DNA from: Candidatus Bathyarchaeia archaeon | GTDB taxonomy: Archaea > Thermoproteota > Bathyarchaeia > Hecatellales > Hecatellaceae | DNA: 63,511 bases | Reading direction: 5' to 3' | Assembly: GCA_038883335.1 (NCBI GenBank) | Contig: JAVZMI010000008.1 | Span: 1-63,511 of the forward strand | Part shown: one piece after another, positions 1-9,118 of the stretch | How the letters are laid out: each line of letters opens with the position of its first letter | How positions within the stretch are numbered: the stretch's first letter is position 1 | Program-made: the position numbers and the translations under genes | The notes under the pieces: model-generated | Databases searched by the model: none | Seen by the model: only the letters and a program-made list of their open reading frames with translations | Told to the model about the DNA's origin: nothing

Positions 1-1205
1 CTAGAAAGGTTGACCGAACCCAAATTACAACTCTCATAAGGGAGAAGAGGCTGCTCCCCACAAGGATTCGTTCCCTCTATAACTCCAACTTGAGGTGTAG
101 GGTTGTGTCGGTTTATCTCGTCTATGAAAAGCAACCCTGGGTCGCCTGTCCTCCACGCCCAGAAGGCTATCTCGTCGAAGACCTCTCTGGCGTTAAGCCG
201 CCCAACTTCTTCTCCAGTCCGAGGATTGATCAGACCGTAGGATTCACCTAACTCTACTGCCCTCATAAATTCATCCGTCACAGCCACTGAGAGGTTGAAG
301 TTTGTCATAACGCCTGGTCTCTCCTTCAGGGCTATAAACTCGCGGATGTCAGGGTGGTCCACTCTCAATATCCCCATGTTAGCCCCTCTCCTTCGCCCAC
401 CCTGTTTTATAACCTCAGTGGCGACATCGTATATCTTCATGAATGAAGTTGGGCCCGAAGCTATACCCTTAGTTGTACCCACGATGTCCCCTGCGGGTCT
501 GAGACGCGAGAATGAGAAACCTGTGCCACCCCCCGTTTTGTGGATGATAGCCATATTCTTCACGGACTCAAAAATTCCCTCCATTGAGTCCTCCACTGGA
601 AGCACGAAACATGCGGAGAGTTGGCCGATCTCGGTCCCTGCATTCATCAAAGTAGGTGAGTTTGGAAGAAACTCGAGGTCTGTCATAACTCTATAGAAGC
701 TCTTCTCCGTTTCCTCCACAGCCTGCTTTCCACGATATAAGGCGTCTACCGACGCCACCACCTTAGCTACTCTTTCGAACATCTGCTTTGGCGTCTCGAT
801 TATGTTGCCTTTGCAGTCTCTCCTGAGGTATCTCTTAGTGAGTACCCTAACAGCGTTTAAGGTCAGCTTCAAGTCGTCAGTGATGCCTAGGAGCTTTTTT
901 GCTTCCCGTAACTCTGCCCTCCTCTGTCGATAAAGGATGTAGAGCTTCGCGATCTCCGTGTGGCCGCTCCTGATTAAAGTCCTCTCTACGAGATCCTGAA
1001 TATCCTCAACAGTTGGAATCTGTGATTCACCGAAATGTGCCTCAGCCGCCGCCACAACTTGATGGGCTATCTCCTCCGCGAGCCTCCTATCCGGCTGGCC
1101 TGCTGCTACTGAGGCCTTATAGATGGCTTCAGTGATCTTATCCCTCTCGAAGGTAACGACTCTGCCGTCTCTCTTCCGGATCTGCGCGATCTTGACTGCC
1201 CCCAA
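1..1205 (-). CDS. nrdJ: Adenosylcobalamin-dependent (class II) ribonucleotide reductase, C-terminus cut by window edge
   Basis: This enzyme reduces ribonucleotides to deoxyribonucleotides with adenosylcobalamin as radical source. Only the first 401 codons are inside the window. Residues 1-90 look like an ATP-cone regulatory domain ([14 protein letters not shown]). The catalytic part follows, with the disulfide-forming Cys in [11 protein letters not shown] (about residue 199), a glycine-rich [13 protein letters not shown] stretch (about 225) and [18 protein letters not shown] near the edge. These are typical of NrdJ; NrdA of class I is less likely because of this motif spacing, although the missing C-terminus cannot be checked. 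I chose the TTG at 1205 because it is preceded by GGTGGTGA and an in-frame stop lies just upstream. It is divergent from the next gene. Confidence 0.9.
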   Translation of the reverse strand, partial: MGAVKIAQIRKRDGRVVTFERDKITEAIYKASVAAGQPDRRLAEEIAHQVVAAAEAHFGESQIPTVEDIQDLVERTLIRSGHTEIAKLYILYRQRRAELREAKKLLGITDDLKLTLNAVRVLTKRYLRRDCKGNIIETPKQMFERVAKVVASVDALYRGKQAVEETEKSFYRVMTDLEFLPNSPTLMNAGTEIGQLSACFVLPVEDSMEGIFESVKNMAIIHKTGGGTGFSFSRLRPAGDIVGTTKGIASGPTSFMKIYDVATEVIKQGGRRRGANMGILRVDHPDIREFIALKERPGVMTNFNLSVAVTDEFMRAVELGESYGLINPRTGEEVGRLNAREVFDEIAFWAWRTGDPGLLFIDEINRHNPTPQVGVIEGTNPCGEQPLLPYESCNLGSVNLS

Positions 1206-1352
1206 TAATCACCACCTAAAATAATCAGGGATCGAAGTTGATTAGCTGTGAGGTCTGATTTAAATCAGCCGCCAAAAGGAGTACATAAACCATATAACCT
1301 CCAATCGAGCAATAACTTGCTACTTAGGGGCTTAGGGCAGAGGTAATTTGGT

Positions 1353-1910
1353 GTGTCCTCACCTTCAGGGAAGTTCATACCTCCAGAATTTATACCTAGG
1401 ATCGAGAAGTTCTTAGACAAGCTGATATCTAGAGAAATAGATGAGGCCAAGTTCATTGGTCTTATAGAGGCACTGATTAGACCAGCCTTGATGTGGAGCA
1501 ATGGTGACCCTGAGCTGAGAGCCGCACTCGAGAGGCAATGTAAGTTACTGTCTGGGGTGAGGATGTGGATAAATGCGAAGGGGCAGAACCCGATAATAAT
1601 AGAGGTAACTGAACTGCCGGAGTTACTTAAGTTCCACTTGGCATCAAAGGATGAAGTGAAGAAGTTAGACATACCAGGGGTCTCCTATGATCCTCTACTC
1701 CTAAAGGATGCATTAGCTGGAAAGTTTAATCCATTTATCGCCCTGGCCAGCGGTAGAATCGCGATCACAGGTCTTACAGAGCTCGTAAAAATTGGCGCCC
1801 CACTTTTCACTGCCCTTAAGCCCTTCAGGGAGAAAGAGAACGTGATAGGTGAGCTGAGAAGAGAGGTTCTATCCGCGCTCGACAAGCTATTAGTTGAAAC
1901 AGGGTGCTGA
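1353..1910 (+). CDS. SCP2 sterol-carrier-fold-like protein
   Basis: A 185-residue soluble protein without obvious membrane segments. The C-terminal half (about residues 70-160) has the layout of an SCP2 lipid-binding domain: two short hydrophobic strands, then a segment ending in GRIAITGLTELVKIGAPLF, which resembles the 'GKLKIKGDLALALKL' strand-helix of SCP2 proteins. The N-terminus is rich in charged helices. The function is inferred only as binding of a hydrophobic ligand; the similarity is weak and no catalytic motif is visible. GTG at 1353 is taken as the start because AGAGGTAAT lies about eight bases upstream. It stands alone between a divergent ribonucleotide reductase and a downstream rhomboid gene. 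Confidence 0.6.
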   Translation: MSSPSGKFIPPEFIPRIEKFLDKLISREIDEAKFIGLIEALIRPALMWSNGDPELRAALERQCKLLSGVRMWINAKGQNPIIIEVTELPELLKFHLASKDEVKKLDIPGVSYDPLLLKDALAGKFNPFIALASGRIAITGLTELVKIGAPLFTALKPFREKENVIGELRREVLSALDKLLVETGC

Positions 1911-2080
1911 ACTGGACACTTGGCTATGTTAGAAATCGATCTTAAATACTGTGTGATTTGCAGCGTGATTTACTACCTCATGGACAGTTGTTCGAATATT
2001 GACAGGTTACGTGGGTGTGGCGCCAGAAACGTTATGAAATTTACCCTGCCCTCAGAGTTTCCCCACTCAAAGTGAGATAT

Positions 2081-2737
2081 ATGCTGCCTTTAAAAGACGA
2101 GAATCCAACTCACATCACGCCGTATGCGACATGGAGTCTGCTAACCATCAACATAGTTATATTCGTATGGGAGGTGATGGGCGGCGTCGAACGTTTTATT
2201 TACGTGACTACGACCTTCGGCTTCGTACCTTTGAGGGTGCTTATTGAAGGCGACTATTATACCCTCTTAACCTCGATGTTCCTTCATGGGGGGCTTTTAC
2301 ACCTCTTAGGGAATATGCTTTACCTCTACATCTTCGGTGACAATGTTGAAGACATGTGCGGTTCAGTGGTTTACCTGGTTTTCTACCTCCTCTGCGGAGT
2401 GGTTGCCTCTCTTATGCATATGCTCACAGCTTGGGGCTCAGCCATCCCTACAGTAGGCGCCTCAGGGGCCATCTCAGGCATCCTAGGTGCATACGTAGTT
2501 CTCTTCCCCAAAGTCAGAATAAGAACCATCATAATTTTAGGCTTCATCATTAGACCCATCCTCGTTCCCGCCTACTGGCTGATAGGGTTTTGGTTCATCT
2601 ACCAATTCTTGCTAGCGTTATCAGCCGTTGAGACAGGTATCGCCTATTGGGCCCATGTAGGCGGCTTTGTTGCCGGTGTCGTTTTAATAAAGCCCTTTGC
2701 TAGGCGGAAGCACCTTCACCCAATCCATCTAGTGTAG
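2081..2737 (+). CDS. Rhomboid family intramembrane serine protease
   Basis: A polytopic membrane protease that cleaves transmembrane substrates. The 218-residue protein has about six hydrophobic segments, the L1-loop-like HGGLLHLLGNMLYLYIFG (about 70-86), the catalytic serine motif GASGAISG (Ser128) and the catalytic histidine in AHVGGFVAG (His192), so the Ser-His dyad is complete. The open frame extends to 2015, but I prefer ATG 2081: the family typically begins with a sequence like MLPLKDENPT, and GTGAGA precedes it, while the extra 22 upstream residues look non-conserved. Substrates are unknown. It is a single gene, ending just before the convergent arsR. Confidence 0.92.
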   Translation: MLPLKDENPTHITPYATWSLLTINIVIFVWEVMGGVERFIYVTTTFGFVPLRVLIEGDYYTLLTSMFLHGGLLHLLGNMLYLYIFGDNVEDMCGSVVYLVFYLLCGVVASLMHMLTAWGSAIPTVGASGAISGILGAYVVLFPKVRIRTIIILGFIIRPILVPAYWLIGFWFIYQFLLALSAVETGIAYWAHVGGFVAGVVLIKPFARRKHLHPIHLV

Positions 2738-2789
2738 TGGCGCCGAAGCCTAGCGTGTATGTACCTAAACTGTGAAAAGTCAGATTCAC

Positions 2790-3218
2790 TTAATTTGAAT
2801 GTGAATCATAATCTTTTTTAGGGCAGATTCTAGAGTAGAGGTCTTCGATTGCCTCGAACGTCTTCTTGTTTTCGAGTTTAAAGAAAACCCATTTACCCTC
2901 ACGCTCGGACTTAATTAGCCCAGCCCTTTCAAGAATCCCGAGGTGGTGTGAGGCTGTCGGCTGTGTCAAACCGAATGCCGCCATGACCTCACATACGCAC
3001 ATCCTCCTACGGGTGAGTAGTCTGAGGATTTTCAGTCTAAGTGGGTCAGAGAGCGCCTTAAACAATCGACTCTGCTGTTCAACTAGTCCTTCGTCTTTTT
3101 CTCTTGCAAGTTCCCTAAGCTCGGCTATGTGTTTTGAAGCATCCTTCGCCGAGCAGAGCGAGGACGAGATTAACCTCTCAAGCCTCTCTTTAGCAGAGGA
3201 CTCAAGCTGATAATCCAT
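2790..3218 (-). CDS. arsR: ArsR-family metal(loid)-responsive repressor
   Basis: A 142-residue winged-helix regulator. After a charged, probably coiled N-terminal extension of about 48 residues comes the ArsR core: LFKALSDPLRLKILRLL, then MCVCEVMAAFGL (Cys74 and Cys76, the As(III)/Sb(III)-sensing CxC position of ArsR) and the recognition helix TQPTASHHLGILERAGL. In the family, metalloid binding releases the operator. It lies 44 bases downstream of and co-directional with the acr3 efflux gene, so the pair is probably one operon with autoregulation. The N-terminal extension is longer than in classic ArsR (about 100 residues). ATG at 3218 is the only good start. Confidence 0.9.
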   Translation of the reverse strand: MDYQLESSAKERLERLISSSLCSAKDASKHIAELRELAREKDEGLVEQQSRLFKALSDPLRLKILRLLTRRRMCVCEVMAAFGLTQPTASHHLGILERAGLIKSEREGKWVFFKLENKKTFEAIEDLYSRICPKKDYDSHSN

Positions 3219-3262
3219 AGACCTCGTTATTTAATTGTCAGTTTTGGTCTTATAGACTTGTC

Positions 3263-4339
3263 TCATTCAATAGAGGTCAGCATCTCTTGCCTTTTGAATA
3301 AGTGATCCCTCAATTTTAATGACACATTTACGAGGCTTATCATAACAGGTACTTCTATGAGCGGCCCTATTACTGTAGCGAACGCTTCTTTGGAAGCCAA
3401 GCCAAATACAGCTACAGCGACCGCTATAGCTAACTCAAAGTTGTTGCTTGCTGCAGTGAAGGCGAGGGTGGCTGTCTTTCTATAGTCTAGCTTGGAGTAA
3501 TACCCTGTAGCGAATGAGACAAAGAACATTATGGTAAAATAGGATATTAGGGGAGCCGCTACCATGGCTACATCAAAAGGTAGTCTTACTATGTATTCGC
3601 CTTTGAGGGAGAACATGACCACTATGGTGAACAGGAGCGCAAATAGTGAGGTAGGACTCAACTTTGGTATCAGGACACTCTCATACCAAGATTTTCCCTT
3701 AACCCTTAGGAAGTAGAACCTAGTCAGCATCCCCCCAAAGAAAGGAATTCCTAAATAGATGGCCACAGACTTGGCTATTTCCAATAGAGAGATACTAACA
3801 ACAGCGGCTTCCCCAGCAATCCATGAACTTAGAACAGTTATGTATAGATAGGCTAAAACTGAGTAGAGCATTACCTGGAAGATTGAGTTTAACGCCACAA
3901 GTATGGCAGCCCACTCGTTGTCACCTCTTGCTAGATTATTCCAAACTATCACCATTGCGATACATCTCGCTAAACCAACCAAAATTACTCCATTTCTAAA
4001 TGCCGGATAGTTAGCGAGGAAAAGCCAAGCTAGCATGAACATTAAAAGGGGCCCTATTACCCAATTCATGGTTAGCGAATTGGCAAGCATAACTTTGGAG
4101 CCCTTGGCACTTATTATTTTTTTCAACTCCTCATATCTAACCTTCGCTAATGGAGGGTACATCATCCATATTAATCCTATCGCAATGGGGATAGAAGTAG
4201 TTCCTACACTCATGGAACTGATAATGCTCGAGATTTCCGGAAAGACGTAACCGAATCCAACACCAGCAATCAATGCTAAAAACACCCAGACTGTGAGGAA
4301 TCTGCTGAGCAGCGGTAATCTACTATTGCCCTCTTTCAA
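3263..4339 (-). CDS. acr3: ACR3-family arsenite efflux transporter
   Basis: A membrane transporter of the bile/arsenite/riboflavin superfamily that exports arsenite or antimonite. Ten hydrophobic segments are visible, and the family signature [19 protein letters not shown] contains the conserved Cys needed for arsenite transport (Cys126 with the start used here). The frame is open to ATG 4408, but I prefer TTG 4339: it follows GTGAGGTAGACAA, gives a normal ACR3 length of 358 residues, and the upstream ATG lies inside an inverted repeat that also holds the TATA-like box. Followed by arsR on the same strand. Specificity for arsenite is inferred from the ArsR partner. Confidence 0.9.
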   Translation of the reverse strand: MKEGNSRLPLLSRFLTVWVFLALIAGVGFGYVFPEISSIISSMSVGTTSIPIAIGLIWMMYPPLAKVRYEELKKIISAKGSKVMLANSLTMNWVIGPLLMFMLAWLFLANYPAFRNGVILVGLARCIAMVIVWNNLARGDNEWAAILVALNSIFQVMLYSVLAYLYITVLSSWIAGEAAVVSISLLEIAKSVAIYLGIPFFGGMLTRFYFLRVKGKSWYESVLIPKLSPTSLFALLFTIVVMFSLKGEYIVRLPFDVAMVAAPLISYFTIMFFVSFATGYYSKLDYRKTATLAFTAASNNFELAIAVAVAVFGLASKEAFATVIGPLIEVPVMISLVNVSLKLRDHLFKRQEMLTSIE

Positions 4340-4404
4340 ATTGTCTACCTCACTAACTATCCAGCAAATACGCCTTTTAGTGTAGGGTATAGTATGCCAG
4401 AAAG

Positions 4405-4428
4405 ACATATTTAAAAATTTTAATATGT
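4405..4428 (-). promoter_or_regulatory. acr3 promoter with candidate ArsR operator
   Basis: Seven-base arms ACATATT and AATATGT are perfect inverted repeats separated by ten A/T bases that contain the TATA-like element of the minus-strand acr3 promoter. Binding of a dimeric repressor here would block TBP. Initiation about 25 bases downstream would fall after ATG 4408, which supports the TTG start at 4339. That ArsR is the binder is inference from the neighbouring arsR gene. Confidence 0.5.
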
Positions 4429-4528
4429 TCGCCGATCTGCCGCCGGCGACGCCTATGTCTTGACAATATTTAACTCTAACTGTGGCTTCATTATTGGGTT
4501 AATAGTTAAACAACAAAATAATAAAAAC

Positions 4529-5176
4529 TCAGCGTCTCATCATCTTGATGGTCGCTAAGAGGGCGGCCTTTGCCCCCAATTCCGCCGACTTTGCGTCGTT
4601 AGAGCTTCCAATAATAATGACGTCTCCTTCCCTAGGCTTGAGTTCCACTCTTAAGAGATTGCCGATCTCGGGTGAATCCTTAAAACAGTCCTCATCGGTC
4701 GGGGGCATGATAAATCTCCCCTTAGAGAAGATGAGAGTCGTAGCTCCAAGCGCTCCAGCCTTAACGGCGGCATCTCTTTGTTCAAGGCCGTATCTCAAAC
4801 CGTCAGAGGCGTTTCCGACTTGAACAGCTCTGTTATAGTTGCCCACTGTTACAGGGTTCTTTGGGATCTCAACTTCGCCTAGGATCATATCCTTAAGTGG
4901 GGCGAACATACGTTTACCATGACCGGTTAAGTGGCACCCCGCCCTTGAGACCTCAACAAGCCGCCACTTCCTGAGATGCTTTATAAGCGTTCTAACAGCA
5001 CCTTCTCCGATGCCCAACTCACTAGATAGTTTAGAGCGGCCGATAAATCCTCGATCAGCCATGAGTTCCAAGGCTTTGAAAACGTGAGCTTCCATGAAAG
5101 TCAAGCTAGGCCCAGGCGCCATATTGCTAGCGACTTTTTCGATAATCCTTAAAGTCTCCAACTCAAACAATCCCAT
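4529..5176 (-). CDS. DUF4443 protein with N-terminal winged helix (putative regulator)
   Basis: A 215-residue protein. Residues 25-95 form a helix-turn-helix (SKLSSELGIGEGAVRTLIKHLRKW followed by a short wing), and the C-terminal 120 residues match the archaeal DUF4443 type: repeated small-residue strands (NRAVQVGNASDGLRYGLEQRD, GATTLIFSKGRF, GDVIIIGSSNDAKSAELGAKAA) that look like a ligand-binding domain. The function is unknown; a small-molecule-responsive regulator is an inference. The frame is open to 5296 and would overlap the ppdK 3' end. I prefer ATG 5176 (MGLFELETL), which places it 55 bases after ppdK on the same strand; GTG 5200 is an alternative. A regulatory link to ppdK is possible. 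Confidence 0.7.
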   Translation of the reverse strand: MGLFELETLRIIEKVASNMAPGPSLTFMEAHVFKALELMADRGFIGRSKLSSELGIGEGAVRTLIKHLRKWRLVEVSRAGCHLTGHGKRMFAPLKDMILGEVEIPKNPVTVGNYNRAVQVGNASDGLRYGLEQRDAAVKAGALGATTLIFSKGRFIMPPTDEDCFKDSPEIGNLLRVELKPREGDVIIIGSSNDAKSAELGAKAALLATIKMMRR

Positions 5177-5231
5177 TCGTCTTAATTCCGTGTATCTCAC
5201 ACCTACGAGAGTTACATGGCCGTAAATGACG

Positions 5232-7898
5232 CTATATGGTTGTATCCCTAGGGGCGACCTCAATCTTCTCTCTGATCTTGGCTTGAGCGGCGGCAAGTCT
5301 CGCTACCGGTACTCTGAAGGGTGAGCAGCTTACATAGTCTAGCTTAATCTTGTGGAAGAATTCTATCGAGCTCGGTTCGCCGCCATGCTCTCCACAGACT
5401 CCTACCTTGAGGTTCTTCCTTACGCTCCTACCTTTCTCTGTAGCAATCCTCACAAGCTCCCCAACCCCAGCGCGATCCAAGACCTCGAAAGGATTTACCG
5501 TTAAGATCTTCTTCTCCAAGTAGTCGTGGAGGAACTTTGCTTCAGCGTCGTCACGACTGTAGCCGAATGTCGTTTGCGTAAGGTCATTCGTGCCGAATGA
5601 GAAGAACTCCGCGTGCTTCGCTATTTCGTCTGCAGTTAAAGCTGCCCGTGGAATCTCGATCATCGTGCCTATGAGGTATGGGATCTTCACGCCTGCCGCC
5701 TCCATAAGCCTGTTCGCCACCTCAACAATTCGGTTTCGATGAAAGATGAACTCATTCACCTCCCCAACCAGCGGGAGCATAATCTCAAGCTCAACTTTGA
5801 CTCCCTCCTCCTTCAAGAGTTCTATTGCAGCCTCAAATATAGCTTGGATCTGCATCTCATAGATCTCTGGGTAGCGGATACTTAACCTACAGCCCCGATG
5901 ACCCAGCATGGGGTTCCGTTCATTCAATGCGAGGGCGCGCTTCAGAATCCGTTCTTTAGTCTCAAGTTCCTTTCCCTCTTCACCCTTACATTTGAGGGTA
6001 GTCACTTCTACTAGTAGATCCTCAAGCCTTGGGAGAAACTCGTGAAGTGGAAGATCTAGAAGCCTTATAGTTACAGGCTGATCGTGGCATACTCTAAAGA
6101 TCTCTTTAAAGTCCTTTTTCTGCATTGGGCGGAGCTTTTCCAGCGCCGCTCGTCTCTCTTCTTCAGTGTCAGCTAAAATCATCTCCTGAACTATCGGTAG
6201 CCTATCTTTGGCGTTGAACATGCGTTCAGTGCGGCAGAGGCCGATTCCCTCAGCGCCGAAGGTTCTCGCCCTTGCTGCATTTTCTGGCGTGTCAGCGTTG
6301 GCCCGAACGCCTAAGGTTCTAATTTCATCAGCCAACTCTAGTAGTCTCTTCAACTCAGGCCTGACTTCTGGATCTATCATCGGCACTTCTCCAAGTATCA
6401 CAGAGCCGGTGGAGCCATCCAAGGTGATGACATCGCCCTTTTTGATGATAATGTTTCTCGTCTTGAAGAACTCAGCCTCAACGTCAACATTGAGTTCCTC
6501 GCAGCCGACCACAGCAGGTTTCCCCATCCCTCGCGCAACTACAGCTGCGTGGCAGGTCATCCCTCCCCGACTGGTGAGGACCCCTTGAGCTTGGACCATC
6601 CCATGTATGTCTTCCGGTGTAGTCTCAGGTCTTACGAGGATAACCTTCTCCCCGGCTGCACCACGCCTAGCGGCTTCATCGACGTCGAAGATGACCATAC
6701 CGGAGGCTGCACCTGGTGATGCAGGCAGCCCTTTCGCTATAACGTTCACTTTGGCGTTGGGGTCTATATGGCGGTGGAGCAACTGCTCCAGGTGGCTGGG
6801 TTGAACCCTCAGAAGTGCCTCCTCTTTGGTGATTAGTCCTTCATCGGCCATGTCTATCGCTATCTTGACTGCCGCTTGGGCGGTGCGTTTCCCAGTCCGT
6901 GTCTGGAGCATGTAGAGTTTACCCTCTTCGATAGTGAACTCTATATCCTGCATATCCCTATAGTGACGCTCAAGCGTATGACAGACTTTCTCAAGTTGTT
7001 CGTAAAGTTGCGGGGCTTCCAGCCTTAATTCGTCTATGTGTTTGGGAGTTCGGATGCCTGCGACCACCTCCTCCCCCTGGGCGTTCATGAGATATTCTCC
7101 ATAAATCTTCGCCTCTCCTGTTGATGGATTTCGTGTGAAGGCTACCCCAGTGCCTGAGTTAGGCCCGATGTTACCGAAAACCATGGCTTGTATGTTCACG
7201 GCAGTTCCTAGGTCGGAGGGAATCTTGTAGAAGCGTCTGTATTCTACAGCCCTCTTACCGTTCCACGACTTGAAGACAGCCTTAACGGCCATTAGGAGTT
7301 GCTCCTTAGGGTCTTGGGGGAGGTCTCTGCCAGTCTCCTGCCTGAAGATCTCTTTATAGCGGTTCACCAGAGTCTTTAGTGACTCAGCGTCAAGTTCTGT
7401 GTCGAGTTTGACTTTGCATTTTTCTTTAAGAGAGTTGAGAACATCATCGAACTTACTGCGGGGGATATGCAATACAATGCTTCCAAACATCTGGATGAAG
7501 CGCCTATAACAATCATAAGCGAAGCGTTCATCGCCCGTCCTCTTAGCCAGCCCCTCCACCGTTACATCGTTTAAACCTAAATTTAGAACCGTGTCCATCA
7601 TCCCTGGCATAGAGACGGGCGCCCCAGATCTAACGGATACTAGGAGTGGGTTAAAGGGGTCTCCAAACTTTTTGCCAGTCTTCTCTTCCAGCCACCTCAG
7701 AGCCTGTGAGATTTCATCCTCGAGACCTTCTGGGAGGCGGTTCCCAGATGCGAAGTAGGCTCTGCAAGCCTCCGTGGTGACAGTCATCCCTGGTGGAACT
7801 GGGAGACCTAGCCTAGTCATCTCGGCTATACCTGCCCCTTTCCCCCCTAGTAGCGAGACTAGCTTAGCGCTTCCTTCCTCGAACCGATATACCCACAT
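5232..7898 (-). CDS. ppdK: Pyruvate, phosphate dikinase
   Basis: Interconverts pyruvate + ATP + Pi and phosphoenolpyruvate + AMP + PPi, linking glycolysis and gluconeogenesis in the cytoplasm. The 888-residue length is normal. The N-terminal ATP-grasp part starts MWVYRFEEGSAKLVSLLGGKGAGIAEM. The phosphohistidine domain has TSRGGMTCHAAVVARGMGKPAV with the swivelling His at 450. The C-terminal TIM barrel has GTNDLTQTTFGYSRDD and GVCGEHGGEP with the catalytic Cys near 835. These distinguish it from PEP synthase. It is the first gene of a minus-strand pair with the DUF4443 regulator. The 175 bases upstream, shared with divergent amrS, are A/T-rich and probably hold both promoters. Confidence 0.97.
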   Translation of the reverse strand: MWVYRFEEGSAKLVSLLGGKGAGIAEMTRLGLPVPPGMTVTTEACRAYFASGNRLPEGLEDEISQALRWLEEKTGKKFGDPFNPLLVSVRSGAPVSMPGMMDTVLNLGLNDVTVEGLAKRTGDERFAYDCYRRFIQMFGSIVLHIPRSKFDDVLNSLKEKCKVKLDTELDAESLKTLVNRYKEIFRQETGRDLPQDPKEQLLMAVKAVFKSWNGKRAVEYRRFYKIPSDLGTAVNIQAMVFGNIGPNSGTGVAFTRNPSTGEAKIYGEYLMNAQGEEVVAGIRTPKHIDELRLEAPQLYEQLEKVCHTLERHYRDMQDIEFTIEEGKLYMLQTRTGKRTAQAAVKIAIDMADEGLITKEEALLRVQPSHLEQLLHRHIDPNAKVNVIAKGLPASPGAASGMVIFDVDEAARRGAAGEKVILVRPETTPEDIHGMVQAQGVLTSRGGMTCHAAVVARGMGKPAVVGCEELNVDVEAEFFKTRNIIIKKGDVITLDGSTGSVILGEVPMIDPEVRPELKRLLELADEIRTLGVRANADTPENAARARTFGAEGIGLCRTERMFNAKDRLPIVQEMILADTEEERRAALEKLRPMQKKDFKEIFRVCHDQPVTIRLLDLPLHEFLPRLEDLLVEVTTLKCKGEEGKELETKERILKRALALNERNPMLGHRGCRLSIRYPEIYEMQIQAIFEAAIELLKEEGVKVELEIMLPLVGEVNEFIFHRNRIVEVANRLMEAAGVKIPYLIGTMIEIPRAALTADEIAKHAEFFSFGTNDLTQTTFGYSRDDAEAKFLHDYLEKKILTVNPFEVLDRAGVGELVRIATEKGRSVRKNLKVGVCGEHGGEPSSIEFFHKIKLDYVSCSPFRVPVARLAAAQAKIREKIEVAPRDTTI

Positions 7899-8073
7899 AA
7901 ACCCCTCAACCTCATTCTAGAAGCATGCATCTAAAGTTTATAAAAACTCCATCGGCACATGTTTAAATTTTTTCAAGCAGTTAACCTCGCTGTAAGTTAA
8001 ATATTAACGCGTTCGTTCAAGGCGTGAACAGAGAAGTTAAAACTTGGTCTGCTGAATAACCATTTGAACTAGG

Positions 8074-9111
8074 TTGCCCTTAAAGCTCAAGGAGGAACTT
8101 CTAAGCTTTCCAACCGTTAGAGAAGCTCTCCTTTTCACCCCCTCTAATGGTAGAGTGGTCTGTAACCTTTGTGAAAGGAGGTGTAAGATTCCAGACGGTT
8201 CTCTAGGGTTCTGTAAAGCTAGAGGCAATATTGGAGGTAGACTATACACCCTAGTCTATGGTGACATATCCAGCATCTCAGCTAACCCCATCGAGAAGAA
8301 GCCATTCTTCCACTTCTACCCAGGTACTACAGCCTTGACTGTTGGTACTTGGGGGTGCAACTTTACGTGCCCTTGGTGTCAAAACTGGGAGATCTCAAAA
8401 TTTGAGGCTAACCCCGCGAAGGCGAACTACATTCCTCCCGAGAGGCTGATTGAGCTCACATTGAAGTGCCACTGTAGAGGGATATCTATCTCTTTCAACG
8501 AGCCCACCCTCCTATTTGAGTATAGTTTAGACCTGTTCAAGTTGGCGAGAGAGAAGGGTCTTTACACAAACTATGTTTCCAACGGCTATATGACCTCAGA
8601 GGCTCTGAAGATGCTCGAGGCTGGGATGGATGCAATCAAAATTGATGTGAAGGGGGATACCCAAACCGTTCGGAGGTATTGCGGGGCTGAGGTGGATAAG
8701 GTCTGGAGCCGGGCTGAGGAGGCTAAGAAGATGGAAGTCCATGTGGAGATAGTTGCACTCCTCATCCCCGGCGTAAACGACTCTGAAGCATCAATAAAGG
8801 GAGTGGCTTGGAATGTTCTAGAGCGTCTGGGCCGGGATACCCCCCTCCACTTCACACGCTACTGGCCCAGCTACAAGTTTAATAACATGCCCACGCCAAT
8901 CGAAACCGTCGAGAGAGCCTGTAAACTAGCCAGGGAAATAGGCCTCAATTACGTATATGTAGGGAACGTAGCAGGCCATAGATATGAGAACACCTACTGC
9001 CCAAGATGTGATGTGTTGCTCATCGAGAGGAGGGGGATACAGTTGCTACGGAATATGTTGACAAACGGAGCCTGCTGGAATTGCGGTCTGAAGATCCCTA
9101 TAGTTCGCTAG
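8074..9111 (+). CDS. amrS: AmmeMemoRadiSam-type radical SAM enzyme (AmrS-like)
   Basis: A radical SAM protein of the pyruvate-formate-lyase-activase-like branch called AmrS. The cluster motif is GTWGCNFTCPWCQNWE (Cys95, Cys99, Cys102), and the family's N-terminal Cys set is present (Cys30, 33, 37, 47 in VVCNLCERRCKIPDGSLGFC). A C-terminal CPRC...CWNC pair (about 309-336) looks like a zinc ribbon. The 345-residue length is normal. Its substrate is unsettled; the Memo and AMMECR1 partners that name the family are not in this window. TTG at 8074 is the likely start. Divergent from ppdK and convergent with the M20 peptidase gene. Confidence 0.85.
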   Translation: MPLKLKEELLSFPTVREALLFTPSNGRVVCNLCERRCKIPDGSLGFCKARGNIGGRLYTLVYGDISSISANPIEKKPFFHFYPGTTALTVGTWGCNFTCPWCQNWEISKFEANPAKANYIPPERLIELTLKCHCRGISISFNEPTLLFEYSLDLFKLAREKGLYTNYVSNGYMTSEALKMLEAGMDAIKIDVKGDTQTVRRYCGAEVDKVWSRAEEAKKMEVHVEIVALLIPGVNDSEASIKGVAWNVLERLGRDTPLHFTRYWPSYKFNNMPTPIETVERACKLAREIGLNYVYVGNVAGHRYENTYCPRCDVLLIERRGIQLLRNMLTNGACWNCGLKIPIVR

Positions 9112-9118
9112 AGGCTAG

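Noticed and set aside
295-696. 133-codon plus-strand frame
   Set aside because: Antisense to the strongly conserved ribonucleotide reductase gene; no protein-like features.
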